64,000 nt of DNA from Periplaneta americana (GCF_040183065.1 NC_091125.1:128034621-128098620), one strand, 5' to 3'; positions 23,547-62,110 are shown, numbered from the stretch's first letter. Notes: generated from the letters alone by a model not told the origin. Made by a program: numbers and translations.

Positions 23547-24258
23547 TGTTATAAGAAGTATAAAGCCTCGAGTTGACATAAAATTAGATGAACAAAACAG
23601 CTCCATACATACAACACGACCTACGCCATGTTTACTTCTAGTGTGAATCCGACAAGATGTCAAATATGAACGATGAAATTGTCCTACATTCATCTGCAAA
23701 CCCACGGCCGTGTGCAAACCTTCCTTGGACATATGAAGAGGAAGACAAATTTAACCTTTTATATTTCATACACAAGGATTCTAATGTTCATACAGTCTTT
23801 AATTTTCAATTAAGTCACAAGTATTTTCATAATATTATACTCAGTAGTGACGTATGTAGAAAAGTACAAAGAACGGACGAAAGATTTGATCTTTGACTTT
23901 TGACCTTTTGATACTGGACGGAACTGCAAGAAGTAGAACTACTGTAAGGTTTTGTGATTTTATTTTTCCAATTCAAACAGTGGCCACCACTAAATTCATT
24001 TTGATTTTTGTACCGTGTACTATGGACTATCATAAAGAAAGAGGGAAAATAACTTTCTACGTTGGCAATTGAACAAACAGCTGATTGTTGATTCTCAGTT
24101 TTTCAGGTGAATGGGGCGAGTGAGTTGCGGTTTCAGTGTGTTGTGGTTAAGATGTACATGTAATGCATAAATGTCCTTGGAGTTGCCAATTTGATCGTAA
24201 TAGTTTAGTACAGAGGACCGCCTTTTAAAAGCGTGTAGATAAAGTACTAAAATTTAAA
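23547..24258. promoter_or_regulatory. shared upstream region of the divergent RBM48 / DCAKD pair
   Basis: There are 712 bp between the two start codons, and the genes are transcribed away from each other. The region must contain both transcription starts and 5' UTRs, so a bidirectional promoter is the simplest reading. I see no TATA box or other element that I would call with confidence. Confidence 0.55.
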
Positions 24259-50226
<25,968 letters not shown>

Positions 50227-50432
50227 TCATTGCTGCCATACTGTTATCTAGTCCATTGCAGAACAGCATTTGCTTAGGCAGGGTTATTTAATTTATAGAT
50301 TCCATTTTAAGTCATTATGTACGATAGTAACCTTCGTCACTCTAAAACACATTACTTGTAGCTAAGTATCATTTGATTACAATAGGCAGTGAAAGCCCAA
50401 TATAAAATAATTAACATAATGGCTGTGTAGAA

Positions 50433-50438
50433 AATAAA
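50433..50438 (+). terminator. candidate poly(A) signal of DCAKD
   Basis: AATAAA 207 bp after the DCAKD stop codon, followed by a T-rich stretch. Assigned by motif and position. Confidence 0.5.
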
Positions 50439-50625
50439 AGTTTTTATTTGTCATTTCTTTGAAGTAAGAATCATTAAGATAACAAAATACTACATTCATT
50501 TTTTTCAGGTACTTTTCTGTAAGAATTTGCCTTAACTGTATTAAGTAATTTGTATATAAAGAGCTTATTTTAACTTATTTTGAGCAGAATAATTTACAGC
50601 CACGCTTTTAAGGCGATACTATATA

Positions 50626-52633
50626 CAGGGTGTTTCAGAATAACTATTCCTAATTTTCAGATGTGGTAGAGGGCATGTAATAAAACATTTTTTTCGTAAA
50701 ACAGTAGTGTCCGGAAATGCTTCTATATCAAGATATAATGATATGAAAGAAATGAGGATTTCAAAGAATCTCGATGTGAAAAGTAACTTGTTTTGCATTT
50801 TGATGGCTGTATAGTAAATTGTTTAAATATCATGAAAATTGTATTGAAAAATTATAAAAACTATTGAAAATTATGGCCTCATTACCATTGGTGTAAGCTG
50901 TTCCATATGCCATATGCATGTCTGTTAATTCAACCTTTGTAAACTGTTGCAATTTTAACAATTAGTAAGATCTGACAGAAGTTATTTTGTGACGAACAAC
51001 AAAAACAATCAACTTTAATTGTTTCCAAGGTAATGGACAGTCCACCATTGTAGAGTAACAGTTGGCATGTCTGACTGTAAAATTAGTAGGCCCAGGATCA
51101 AATCCTGATTGGGGTTTTTTTTCCGAGGTTTCCCCTCTCAATCATTTGAAGCAGAATTGCTGGGTAACTTTCGGCATTGTTCCTAGGACTCATTTCGCCT
51201 TCATTGATTTCAACTTCATCTATTATATTCAGTAGTTCTAGGTCGGCTGGGAGATTCAGCAGATGTGCCATGATTCACCTACAGGTGTCATCTGTCTGGA
51301 GGAGCTGCATATGATCCCAGAGAGTCATAGGGGCTTTCACAGCGGACTATGACAAACCAGGGACCTGGTAGCTCTGTAGCTCCCTCGAACAGATGGTGAG
51401 TCATGGTATTTACTTTGCTGCGATCTTCAGGTCAATATAGGATACAGCAGAACATAGTATGTGATCTGCAAACAGATGCCATTGATCTGAGAAGGCTGTG
51501 GAATATCAACAGGGAGACTTCATTAGACCTGGATGCCATAGCTGAATCGATAAGATGGCACCAAGCAGTAAATCACGTACCTAACAGTGACGAAGCTTTT
51601 AGGAGCCTTTTGAGGCTTATCTTACCCAAAAAATTAAAGTTATATGTAGTAACAGTATAAGTTAGTAATAACGATTTATTGTAACACTTGGTTTCACTCC
51701 AATCCTTCCATTTATTAAATTCACTGGTAGCAATTTTTTCACTGCAAGAGACTTTTGGTAGCGAGGCATAATGGCCTTGCTATGTTTGTGTTCCATGAAT
51801 GCGCTGCATTGTTTAGTGTTAATTTAATCAAAAGTGCAGGCGTGTGTTTGTTACATATTAATTTTGTGTGAAATGGCTCATACTGAGAGAACATGGAGGT
51901 CATTATTTGTGGAATTAAAAGAAAAACCGTTTTGAAGTTGGCGTATGAAACAAAATGAGCTTACAAAGATAGGATATCGACATCATATTTACATATTAAA
52001 ATAGCGGCTGGAGGAAGACAAAATAGAACATTTCAATTTTCATGGTACCCTATAAGAAATATCCTTGGCTAACAGAATGCTCTGAGACAATTAAGTTAGG
52101 GTTATACCTGTGTTGTGTTTGAGGGTGAAAATAGGTCATCATCTTGTGGGGTCTATGTCACAAAAAATTTTGATAGAAAAGCCAAGAAACGTCTGCTGTA
52201 AAAAGATATAAGGTAAGCAGATTTTTTCAGTCTACCTAGTATTTACACCTTAGCTTCGTCACTGGTACTTAAAGGAATGCCATCCTAAGAACTTTAACAA
52301 TCATCCCACAATTAGGAAATCAACACCATAAACCTCAGGCTGTGGTGCAAGCCTTTGGGCGCTCCTCAGAAGAAAAAAAAAAACAATTATAGCCAAAACA
52401 TTTTAAAGACAGCCATGAATGATAATAAGATCAATGAAGAGTTTTAACTTCTACCATATTATGGAAACATTTTCCGACATTACTTTATTAGGAAAAATGT
52501 TTTAATTACATGCCCTCTATCACATATGAAAATTAGGAAACATTTTCGTACATTACTTTATTAAGAAAAAATGTTTAATTACATGCCCTCTATCACATAT
52601 GAAAATTAGGAATAGTTATTCTGAAACACTTTG
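50626..52633. mobile_element. 2-kb TIR element with TA flanks, containing a SINE
   Basis: The left end is cagggtgtttcagaataact and the right end agttattctgaaacactttg, with about 70-100 bp of inverted similarity and TA on each side. The right inverted repeat is duplicated in tandem (about 52470-52545 and 52546-52620). A tRNA-headed SINE occupies about 51036-51395. No transposase is recognised. The TA flank suggests the Tc1/mariner group. Confidence 0.75.
51036..51395 (+). repeat. diverged SINE 'B'-like head with a different tail
   Basis: gtagagtaacagttggcatg and a B-box-like ggatcaaatcctgat lead into ctgggtaactttcggc as in SINE B, but from about 51230 the tail differs (ggtcggctgggagattcagc onward). 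Confidence 0.65.
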
Positions 52634-53342
52634 TATGAAGATGTCAGGAGATTGCTATTGCCAAATTCCTGAGTGTTCAAGGACCTTTTACACGTTTAAC
52701 ACAATGGACTTTGAAATAAGTATTTTAAAGTTTAAGATATCTTTTGTAAGCATTAATTAAAATTGTTATTCTACTAGAATATGAAAATAAAGAGTATAAG
52801 GCTTTGTTGATCTGAAACCCATTGTAGAATTTCTTTCTTTTGTGGACGATATGTTATATACCGTACTCTGGATTTGTGATTTAAGCTGAAAGTTATCAGG
52901 ATTTTTGTAAATGTAGAGATGAAGGAATACTTAAGAAAATGTTACGATGCATTATGTGCTTTGTTGGAAGTAAGAAAAGAGAACATTGCAGATCAGTTTA
53001 AATGTCAGCAACTTCTAAGATTTGAAAATATATAGTACAGCTTTTAACATGTTTCCAGTGTCATGTTGTAGTGCAGTGGTAAAACTGGTCATCATTTTTG
53101 AGTCTAATATAAAATCTACTTTCATACTAGTGTACTAGACTAGATGGCATTTCGGAAGGTGGTTACCTGCTATATGCGCCATAGCATTTCTGGTATGTGA
53201 CGTCACAAGCTTATACAGTAGAACCAATTGGAATCAGTCTATAACAAGTACTTGCCGAGTTTGTTTGTTCACGTGTGAGTGTTCCAATACATTGAATAAG
53301 TAAAACTAACATTTACTGTGTGTGTGAGTGTAAGATAAATAA
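52634..53342. other. intergenic sequence, nothing recognised
   Basis: Non-coding; no repeat recognised. Confidence 0.5.
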
Positions 53343-53657
53343 ATGGAAGAAGAGACTGTAAAAAGACAAGTATTGCACAGGCAGGCGCGGAAAATATTGT
53401 TTAAGGTGTATAATTATTTAAAAAACGACGAGCAGAATGCTGCCGGCCATCTTGATGCTGGCTGCAACATTGCCAAGGCGCAAGAAACTACTGCAGAAGC
53501 ATGTGGTGTGGGATTGAGAACCGTGCAAAGAATATTGTTATTGAAGGAAAGACAGTTTGTTTGGTGTCATGCTTACAGTAATCAACGGCTAAGGTCATTA
53601 TTGTCTTTTGATAATTTAAATTCTTTCGTACGCTATTTGTATTGCTCGTGCGCATGA
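53343..53657 (+). pseudogene. transposase N-terminal helix-turn-helix fragment
   Basis: The frame starts MEEETVKRQVLHRQARKILF, KVYNYLKND and continues TAEACGVGLRTVQRILL. The pattern RQAR.I.F.VY..LK followed by T....GV..RTV.RI matches the N-terminal HTH of insect DDE transposases of the Tc1-like (IS630) type as I remember them. The rest of the protein is absent, so it is a truncated relic. Confidence 0.6.
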
Positions 53658-55092
53658 AGTACGATGTGGCAATGTTGTACGCTGCCTTGCTCTCTTTATC
53701 TGTCGCAAACGCTAGCAGACTACTGCCTTCCGAATTGCCGTCGACTCTAGTACTAGGTATTGTCCTGAATGGTAGTGACTACTAAGTTTGCCATTAGATC
53801 TGAGGTCCGCAATTTGAAGCTCAGTTAAAGTACAATGCTTACCGGTACTATGCTTATCACAGACTTCAGAATTTGCTGACGTAAACCAGATAAAGAGCAA
53901 TGAATTTTTAAGAGGCAATAAAACTTCTTAACATGACTTTCTTTTGAAGAGTAGTGAAACTAGAAGTCCTATTTAGTAGAGACAAACCAAGTTAATGGCT
54001 AACTTTTTCTTATCCCATGATGTCTGAGTCAACATCGTTTGATTACATTTATCTCTGCAGGACCATGTGTGAAGTGACAGAGACCCTTGAAGAACAAGAC
54101 AGAAATCAAAGTAACAAATATGGATGCAAAAGATCTTTGCTCAGAATTACAGTTTTTTTAAGAAAGGTATAAAAACCCCTAAGATGAGTCCTTCCATTCC
54201 TTTGTGCTTAGATTTCCTGATTTCCCAGAAATAATTATTTTACATGATAAATTTTGATCCCCTTATTTTTCAAACATGGGATGCTTTCTAAAACATGGTG
54301 ACAATTTCTGGGAAACGTGACGGCTGAAAAACATAAAGAACTAATGGAATGTCTAATATCCTACCAAAGTGGTGCAATATGTCACTCAAAATACATATGT
54401 TACACTCCCATTTAGACTTCTTCCCAGGCAATTGCAGTGCAGTGAGTGACTAGCATGGAGAACATTTCCACTAAGTAATTTCCACAATGAAGAGACAATA
54501 CCAGGGCTGGTGGAACATCTCTTTTCCCGTTGATTATTGCTGGATCATTGTAAGGAATGTTCCAGAGCTGGTGTACAAGTGACAGGCAAAGAGGCGCATT
54601 TTGTAATATAGAGATAAACTATTGTTTTATTAGTTAGACCATGTAAAAAAAGATACATTAATAATGTACCCAATACTTTCTTTGATTACTCATAAATGAT
54701 AACCAATCCAGCATTTTTAAAATAACTTTCGTATTCAACAGCTAAAAATGAACGAGGGAATGCACTTTTTTTTTTTTTTAATTTCCAAAGCATAAAATAA
54801 GCTAAAATTTGTTGTCCAGTGTTTTATATAAAAAAAATACCTTCCTCGAGGTGAAACTAATAAGCAGGAAGATGATGTTTTTCACCTGAAAATTGAGCTT
54901 GTGACACTCTTTATGTGAGTGATGGAAATAAATTGAGAATGTGTTTTATGGTGAAACAAATGTTGTGCTGCTGGCTATTAACAGACTCATAAGATTTGAT
55001 TTCAGATGTTTACTTTTGGTGTTTTCATCTGTGTTTCACAATCAATTCTTTGTTTTATATCTTACAGAGGGGGTGGAGGAACTTTGTAACTA
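53658..55092. other. intergenic sequence, nothing recognised
   Basis: AT-rich, no assignable coding sequence or repeat. Confidence 0.5.
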
Positions 55093-56258
55093 CAGTGAAA
55101 CCTGTTCAAGACGGAAGTGATACTGTCCTAATTTTTTTTCCGTTATGGACAGGTTTCCGTGTTATTCAGGTGTGAAGTTAAAATGGAATATTTTATCATT
55201 TGTATAAATGAAAAACAAAATGGCATGCCGCAAATTGTAGAAATTACAAAATATTCCGTTTAACACTACTGGCATTAAATCAGTTCCCTGTCGCTTATTT
55301 AATTGGAGAATGATCTTGATGAAAATCTTATTTCCTGTATAAATTGTACCATACCTCACTCATTAAACATTATAAAGTTTATTAATTAGCCTACACCAAA
55401 TTTAATATCTAACACTATACTATAATACTGTACTGTATATCACAGCACATTATTTAATTGGACTGGGAGCCTAGAGGTCTTGAATTCTGGGTTATCTAAT
55501 TTTTTTGCCAGTTCAAGGGTTTTCTTTGCAGAATAGGTCCAGAAATTTGCATGATCTTTGAAAGGGCAAGAACAATCCACTCCCACAACAGTTTATTTAT
55601 TTCTATGTAACCAGTTGTTTTCTGTTTCCTTTTATGTAACCATTATTGACCCCAAGCCACTCAGTCATGATACGGCCTTTATTTTTTAAAGTGTTAAGTT
55701 ACACCTGAGTTTTCCATTCATAAATTTCAACATTATTTTCCATACTCTTCGTTTCTCATTTTCCTCGATAACTTTTACTTCATCAATTAATGATAGTGCA
55801 ACATATTACGCAACTTTTTTTTATCACGAAATCACTAATACACTTGTGTTCTACCCAGCTACAACAGTAGCTTATACAGGAGTGAAGCATTGAACATCTT
55901 TGAAGGGAGTCGTCTGCCTAGTCAATAGGGTAACAAAATTTATGATCACCAGGCCAACACACCCTCGCACCCTCAAAAATTTTACAAAGAAAACTTATTT
56001 TTATCTTAGTGACTTACGTATTTCGTACATTCCTTGAAAGCACATACTGTTTCAAAATACAGTTTACATTAAAGTAGTGTTTCCAAAATATTATTTCCGT
56101 TTTGAACAGTAGCAGACAGTTTCCGTTTCCACTTTGGACAGTTTCCGTTTTATTCAGGAAACATTACACATAATACATATGAATTTCGCCGGAACCAATA
56201 AATTGTTCCGAAATAGGATTCCGGATTATTCAGGTTCCGATTTGAACAGGTTTCACTG
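55093..56258. mobile_element. non-autonomous pogo/Tigger-like element, 1166 bp
   Basis: It starts cagtgaaacctgttcaaga and ends ttgaacaggtttcactg, with TA on both sides. The CAGTGAAACC terminus and TA duplication are characteristic of pogo/Tigger elements. Subterminal repeats (ttccgtttt, ttattcagg) occur at both ends. No DDE transposase remains. Confidence 0.85.
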
Positions 56259-57256
56259 TAGTTTCTACAAACGAAAGAACAATGACTTCAAAAGCAATCT
56301 TGAATACTTTCTAATGGCTTACATGAAAATATTGATGAAGTGATTTGGTCCAAAATGGAATTTGATCAAAAACAGCAAGAAACCTAAAGTTCTTAAAAGA
56401 GAACAAGAGGGGAAAAAAACAGGAAACGCCATGTAATCATCTGCAGTACCTTCTTTTCATTTACACACAACATGTATACTCCTTAATGAGCCAAAGGACC
56501 CCCACAATATGACTGCAGGAAGGCACCTAAATGTTCTGATGCATCAGTGTTCAACATCAGACCGTCAAAATTCAATAATTTAATTATCCCCATGACAGGT
56601 ACATTGATAAAATTACACACCCATAAACTGTCCCTTGCTTTCCTCCCAGTACCTTTGTTGTCTTCAGTGCTGGACATCATCTTAGATGGTGCTTGTCCAT
56701 TTCTTCCTCTTGCTCACTGTGCGTGTTTTTAAAGTGAAACGTGAAGCAAGACCATTCTTTTATTACATTTGCTTTACCTTCGCTGCAGCAAATCCAACAC
56801 CATTTCACGAGTTTTCTCCACAATCCATCATGGCGGAATGTGTGTTTTGGTCTTTTGCAACGTTTATTATTGTTAAAATCGTCTAGTAATAGTAATTTCA
56901 TTTCATTATCATGGAAGTCCAAACTATTTAACATGTTAGTTTCTTTTAAGGTTAAATTTATTACTGCAGTGAACATTATGTCCACCATTTTGCAATCAGC
57001 TGGTTGAATTGCGTTTTTTCGACCATCTTTTTGCTGCAGCAAAGTCATAAAGCACTTTAAAAAACGCACGGTCATATAGAATGCAGGTGCTTAGCCAGAC
57101 AACTAGTTATGTCTACTAAGTAGGCAGAAACTTACAACAACCTCACAGCTTGTCCAGTCATCTGTTTTCAGGGCAGAATTCTTTGCCACGATGTATACTA
57201 GTGTGTCACTCAGCAAGTGCACATACCATATTCTAAGGAAGATTAGGAATAATGTT
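56259..57256. other. intergenic sequence with an unassigned 132-aa minus-strand frame
   Basis: The minus-strand frame 57075-56677 is open for 132 codons and has a Glu-rich end (SEQEEEMDKHH). I recognise no family and see no splice context, so I do not call it a gene. Confidence 0.3.
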
Positions 57257-57578
57257 TTTTTTTTTTTTATCCAATGCCACCAGGTTGTCTTTTCGACATT
57301 TCTGGTCTTCTCTCCTGGCCGTGGCTTAGTTGTAACCCACTCCTGAGGTTGGGGCGCCTGGAAGGCGGAGTTACATTACCCCGATGATGTGATAAGATGA
57401 TTATGATAATGTGGTGCCAGGAGAGGTCTTAAATCTAAACTTAACCTAAATTCCAGACCATGGACGAACACAGGAATAATCCCTTTAAGGAAAAATTCCT
57501 GTGCTCTAACCGGGAATCGAACCCGGGACCTCATGAACTATAGCCAGAAGCTCTGACCACTAGACCATGAGGCTGGTC
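57257..57578 (-). repeat. SINE 'A', full length with a 15-bp target duplication
   Basis: The minus-strand head is ctcatggtctagtggtcaga and cccgggttcgattcccgg. attaggaataatgtt is duplicated at 57242-57256 and 57579-57593. A T run at 57254-57269 is the poly(A) tail on this strand. It is the longest SINE A copy in the window. Confidence 0.93.
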
Positions 57579-57593
57579 ATTAGGAATAATGTT

Positions 57594-58043
57594 GCAAAGA
57601 TTTTCCAAGAATTTTGTAATTTTAGTCATACAGTGTCCCTCCACATACAGCAAAATCATATTTTATATCCAGCAGATTCTTAAGGTTTTCTTTTCCATTT
57701 CCACAAGTGTATTTTATGTTTTAATTTAATCTGTAATGCAACTTATAAAACATCTGTGAAGGGTATAATAGCCTGGTCATGATTTTTGGCAGAGGAAAGG
57801 TTTTATCATCATGCAATTCAAGCACTAGATCTAGTGGTCTGTTGCGATTTCATGCCATCTTTTTTAATGGTCTTCCAACAGATTGTTGTCCAGAAGGGCG
57901 GTAATGTAACACTGCCTTTGGCCATCTTTCTGTTGGCATTCTCTCGATATGCTGTTTCCAATGAACTCTGTAGATTTGAAGAAAATTTAATATAGGTTGG
58001 ACCCATGTTGAATCTTTCGTACACTATTTTTAACACTTGAATA
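57594..58043. other. intergenic sequence, nothing recognised
   Basis: Non-coding flank of the Penelope-like copy that follows. Confidence 0.45.
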
Positions 58044-58094
58044 TATAATTGATTAAATGGCGATCTTACTCGTGTTAATTGTGTAAGCATTTGC

Positions 58095-58138
58095 GGCTTA
58101 CAGCTGTTTCGGTGCTTCTTCACACCATCCTCAGAGCC
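58095..58138 (-). ncRNA. hammerhead-ribozyme-like motif, left arm
   Basis: The minus strand reads GGCU, CUGAGGA, extra U, GGUG...CACC as stem II, GAAA, ACAGCUGU, A, AGCC. All core bases are intact. Confidence 0.7.
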
Positions 58139-58336
58139 TACTAGATCTTGGCGTCATCTCGAACTTCGCTGCCTGTTGTGTGGGTGCGTTCAATAAACAA
58201 AACAAAACTGAACAAACACAAGAAATACATCACACTCTGCCTGTTGTGAGGGTGCGTTCAATAAACAAAACAAAACTGAACAAACACAAGAACACAAGAA
58301 ATACATCACACTAACATACGAAAACAAACACACAAA

Positions 58337-58760
58337 TTGGCATCCTCATTCAGAAAACAGAAATACAACATAGCATACAGAACAGAAAACACACTACAAA
58401 GACATCTCAACACACAAACAACACAAACAAATAAATACAACCACACATGCAATAATTGCGACAGTTTCTACATTGGACAGACAGGCAGATCATTCCAAAC
58501 TCGATACAAAGAACACATTAAAGCAATAACCAGAGGACACAATATATCTACATATGCCGAACACATAACTAATGCTAACCACACATACAATAACATAAAT
58601 ACAGATATGGAAATCCTACACATACAATCCAAAAACTCGACACACTAGAACAATATGAAATATACAGACACACTAAAACACAACCTGATCAAATTCTCAA
58701 CACACAGATCAATTTCAGAACACACACACTATTTGACACCACATTTCAACACTTCAACAA
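58337..58760 (+). pseudogene. Penelope-like GIY-YIG fragment with the GIY motif deleted
   Basis: The frame reads YNIAYRTENTLQRHLNTQ, KYNHTCNNCDSFYIGQTGR and SFQTRYKEHIKAI. Compared with 40541-41023, an in-frame deletion has removed the six residues GVYKLK before the first Cys. A later indel (after HIQSKNS) ends the frame at 58648; LEQYEIYRHTKTQPDQIL-like coding continues in another frame. Confidence 0.82.
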
Positions 58761-58815
58761 TCGAACGCACCCACACAACAGGCAGCGAAGTTCGAGATGA
58801 CGCCGAGATCTAGTA

Positions 58816-58859
58816 GGCTCTGAGGATGGTGTGAAGAAGCACCAAAACAGCTGTAAGCC
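58816..58859 (+). ncRNA. degenerate hammerhead-like motif, right arm
   Basis: The same motif as 58095-58138, but the core GAAA is AAAA here (change at 58844). The stems are unchanged. Loss of the conserved G (G12) should abolish cleavage. Confidence 0.68.
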
Positions 58860-58905
58860 GCACATGCTTACACAATTAACACGAGTAAGATCGCCATTTA
58901 ATCAA

Positions 58906-60639
58906 TTATTTATAAGTTGGACGTTCAATGCTTCCAAAATTTCTGTATTTCGTTTTCTGTCCCAAAGTGTGTATCATGCTGTTTTCCTCATGGATCTCAT
59001 TTTGTTGAAAGTTATACATTGAACATTTTTTTTTGTCAGGCTTCTGATCCATAGACTAAGTGGGTCATGCCAAAATGTACAGTACATCTTTAATCTTGTA
59101 TGTTTCTGTACTAAGTTAGGTTTGAAAAGTAAACTGATGATGCCAATAACTTTTACAAAATTAGTTATTTTAGTATCGATATCCTTTACTTTTTCATATG
59201 AAAGACATGTATCTATTACATTATTGTAAGTGTATATGCACCAATAGAAGGATTAGAAGAGGAAAGGTTTCACCAAAGAAAAATATCATTTCAACTTATA
59301 AACTTTATTTCTAAGTGTTGATCCATATAAGAAGAAATATAATTCTGTAAAAAGAAAAAATATATATATATATCCTTTGAATTCTTCTGAGGTTATATCC
59401 CAGTTGTCTGAATCCAAACAAAACAAAAAAAATTTCATAACCATATCATATTTTCAATTTCCCTGAGATAAAAAAATCTCAGCATTTCGAATCAGTAGTT
59501 TTAATTAACCTTCTCCCAAACAATGTTTAATGTAGTTACAGTTTGAAATGGTAATGACAGTATATTGAAATAAAACTTGAAATTACACGGACTATTTCAG
59601 TATTGGTGCTTATTGTAACTAACAATTATAGCATTGGAACAGAATTACAAAAGCCTTCAAATTTTCTGATGACGGCAATTTTCTATCACTATAAAACCTT
59701 ACACATTACGAGATCATAGTGGCCATGTGATTTTTTTTTTCTGAGGCTTTTGAGTGACAGGTACTTACTTGTTAATGTCTCATCTGAACTGTACTGATTG
59801 CAATTCAATCATGTTCATTATTATTCAATCGAACAGTACTAAATGGTGAAACCAATGGAACCCTTTCCTTGCAGTGTTTAAACTTCTACAGTAATTCGTT
59901 GCCCTTGAATGAACTATTTTCATTAATTCCTGAAATGAAAATCCATTTTGAATAATTCTATGCTACAGACAAACCAGTCTTATTACATTATTACACAGTT
60001 AATACTACTTTTCTCTTTTACCACTTCCATTTCTGTAGAACCTCTAGACAGTGTCTACTGCATTTTATTATCATCAGTATACTCCCATAATCGGTATGTG
60101 AGAGTGACGCATTTGTCTCTGACTGAATTCACATCTCGAGAAATTACTTTCAAAGCTTAGTTTTATTTCCATCTAAAAGTGACAATATCCCCAAACAAAT
60201 TGTAACACACGTCTCAAGAGTTACCACTATTTAAAATTAAAGAACTGAATTGTTTTATAGAGATGTGAATTTGCCAAATTATTCTATACTTGAAAAGACA
60301 GTATACATGAAATGCATGCCTTATGTGGAGATTAAGAGAAAGGCAGAAAAGAGGGGAAGTTTGGAGAATGCTGGGTTTGTAGTAAAGGACCTACACTTGG
60401 GCATAAAACAGTGAATGAATATACTGACATAGTAAACAGTCTGGTGGTAGAGTGAAAGAAATATGGAGTAGATCACAATTTCAAATATTGATTATATCAT
60501 TTGAAACTTTCAATGTTTTCAACATGTTGAGATTTTTTACACTGTCGTAGATATATCCAAGTTCCAAAGCCATACATAGGCTCCATGATCCAGGGAAGAC
60601 AGTTGTATGTTTCTAGATCAATGAAATAGTGGAGAAACT
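58906..60639. other. intergenic sequence, nothing recognised
   Basis: AT-rich with no assignable coding sequence or repeat. Confidence 0.5.
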
Positions 60640-62110
60640 AATAACTTCAAGGATTTAATTTTAAACTAACTTCGTTCAAAATCATAAATAAGATTAAGCT
60701 TCCTTATCCACAAATAACAGTTACATTAAAATCGGAAATCACATCTTAAAAGAAGTTTAAGTAGATTATCTAGGAAGCAGGATTTCATTGCACAGGAAAA
60801 ATTCAACAAGAAATTACTAATAGGACTAGGTGCTAAATTTTATGACACAGTAAAAAATATTTTGTGGAACTGGGAGGTGTCAAAAGAAATCAAAATGATG
60901 TATAGATGGTATTACATGCCTATAGTTACATACAGTACTGAGACTTGAACCATTACTGAGAAGGACATAAGTAGAATCCAGGCAGGAGAAATGACATTTT
61001 TAAGAAGCATAAAAAAGAAAACAAGAAGGGACAAAATCATAAATTAAGCTATTAGACATTAGAAGTTAAAAAATTAAAAGATGCAATAATGAAAATGAGA
61101 TTAAAATGGTTCAGTCATTTAAAAAAGGACTAATGAAAGAAGAATACCAAGAATGGCATTGGAAATGAAAGTCAAAGGTGTACATTAGGAAGACCCTTGG
61201 ACTAGAGCAGTGATCGCCAAAAGCTGTGTCGCAACACAAGCCCTTGTCTCCACTCAAGCATAACCATGACATATCCCCACCCTCTGTTTACAGCCATCAC
61301 TTCGATATAAGTAAAGACATTTATCAGCAGCGGACATACACATGTAATGTTACAAGTGTATAGGATAATATGTTTCGATGTCTTTTCCAAAACAGATTGT
61401 AAGTAAAAACTTAATTTTAAGGAGCATGGAAGGAAAAGTATTTATTTTGTGCAAATGGCAAAAATATGAGATACTTAATTTGTTGTAAAATGTTAAATGA
61501 AGTATAAAAGAACAATGTACGTTGTCATTATTTTTCTTGTTATGAAGACTACCACGCCCTTACCTGTAACTTGAATAATAAATGAACAATAAAAGTATCG
61601 GCTTCTATGTCTTAATCGGAGTGAAATACTTCAACGGCTTTTTGAAGTATGTAGTGTAATTTACAACTTCGTGACCAGCCTGGTACGTTTTTCTAATTTC
61701 AAATATCTGCTGATGTAAAGTACACGCTCTTTCTATGGTAAATAAGAAAATAAATTTATTTTATTTTATTAATAATACAAAAATAATTAATAGGAGGATA
61801 AAAAATTAACATGGAAAAAAGTATAGTATGTATAGTTAATAAGTAAAAGAATATTATATTGCTTTCGTTTTTTGGTCACAGTCCGTCTCTGCACTGTTAT
61901 TCACTGCATTACCTGAGGAGGTACCCACTCCACCCGTCTCCCTGCTATAGTGGTGTGTGGGTTGCATTTCTATTGCGTCACAATTGCAACCACTGGACTA
62001 GAGCGTTAGATCAAGTACGCATGGGGGGAGGAGGGGAAGAGAAGCAAGATGAGACTTTATGAAGGAGGCTATGTTCTGAGACGAACCACAACTGAATGGA
62101 AACATCTACT
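60640..62110 (+). mobile_element. decayed LINE reverse transcriptase C-terminus, split by a hAT element
   Basis: Across several frames the plus strand reads LGAKFYDTVKNILWNWEVSK, MMYRWYYMPIVTYSTET, RIQAGEMTFLRSIKKKTRRD and RIPRMALEMKVKG. This is the RT-to-C-terminal region of a LINE, with many stops. It breaks at 61207 and resumes at 61996 (TRALDQVRM) after the hAT insertion. Confidence 0.72.
61208..61995. mobile_element. non-autonomous hAT element, 788 bp
   Basis: It starts cagtgatcgccaaaagc and ends attgcaaccactg, hAT-type termini. The 8-bp gactagag is duplicated exactly at 61200-61207 and 61996-62003. It lies inside the LINE fragment, so it is the younger insertion. Confidence 0.87.

Larger units (their letters stand above)
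58044..58905. mobile_element. Penelope-like element fragment with inverted terminal arms
   Basis: The arms 58044-58195 and about 58764-58905 are near-perfect inverted copies, each with a hammerhead-like motif. Between them lies a roughly 64-bp tandem duplication (about 58185-58315, unit gcgttcaataaacaaaacaa onward) and then the GIY-YIG tail on the plus strand. The reverse transcriptase is absent. It is the same subfamily as 33834-34210. Confidence 0.85.

Noticed and set aside
23657-23896. 79-codon plus-strand ORF in the RBM48/DCAKD intergenic region
   Set aside because: No recognisable domain, and it overlaps antisense to the RBM48 upstream region; could be chance.
51403-51660. 85-codon ORF in the 2-kb TIR element as its transposase
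   Set aside because: No DDE motif or HTH seen and the frame starts next to a SINE tail.
56677-57075. 132-codon minus-strand ORF as a gene
   Set aside because: No family recognised, no splice or promoter context, and flanked by transposon relics; kept only as an unassigned frame.
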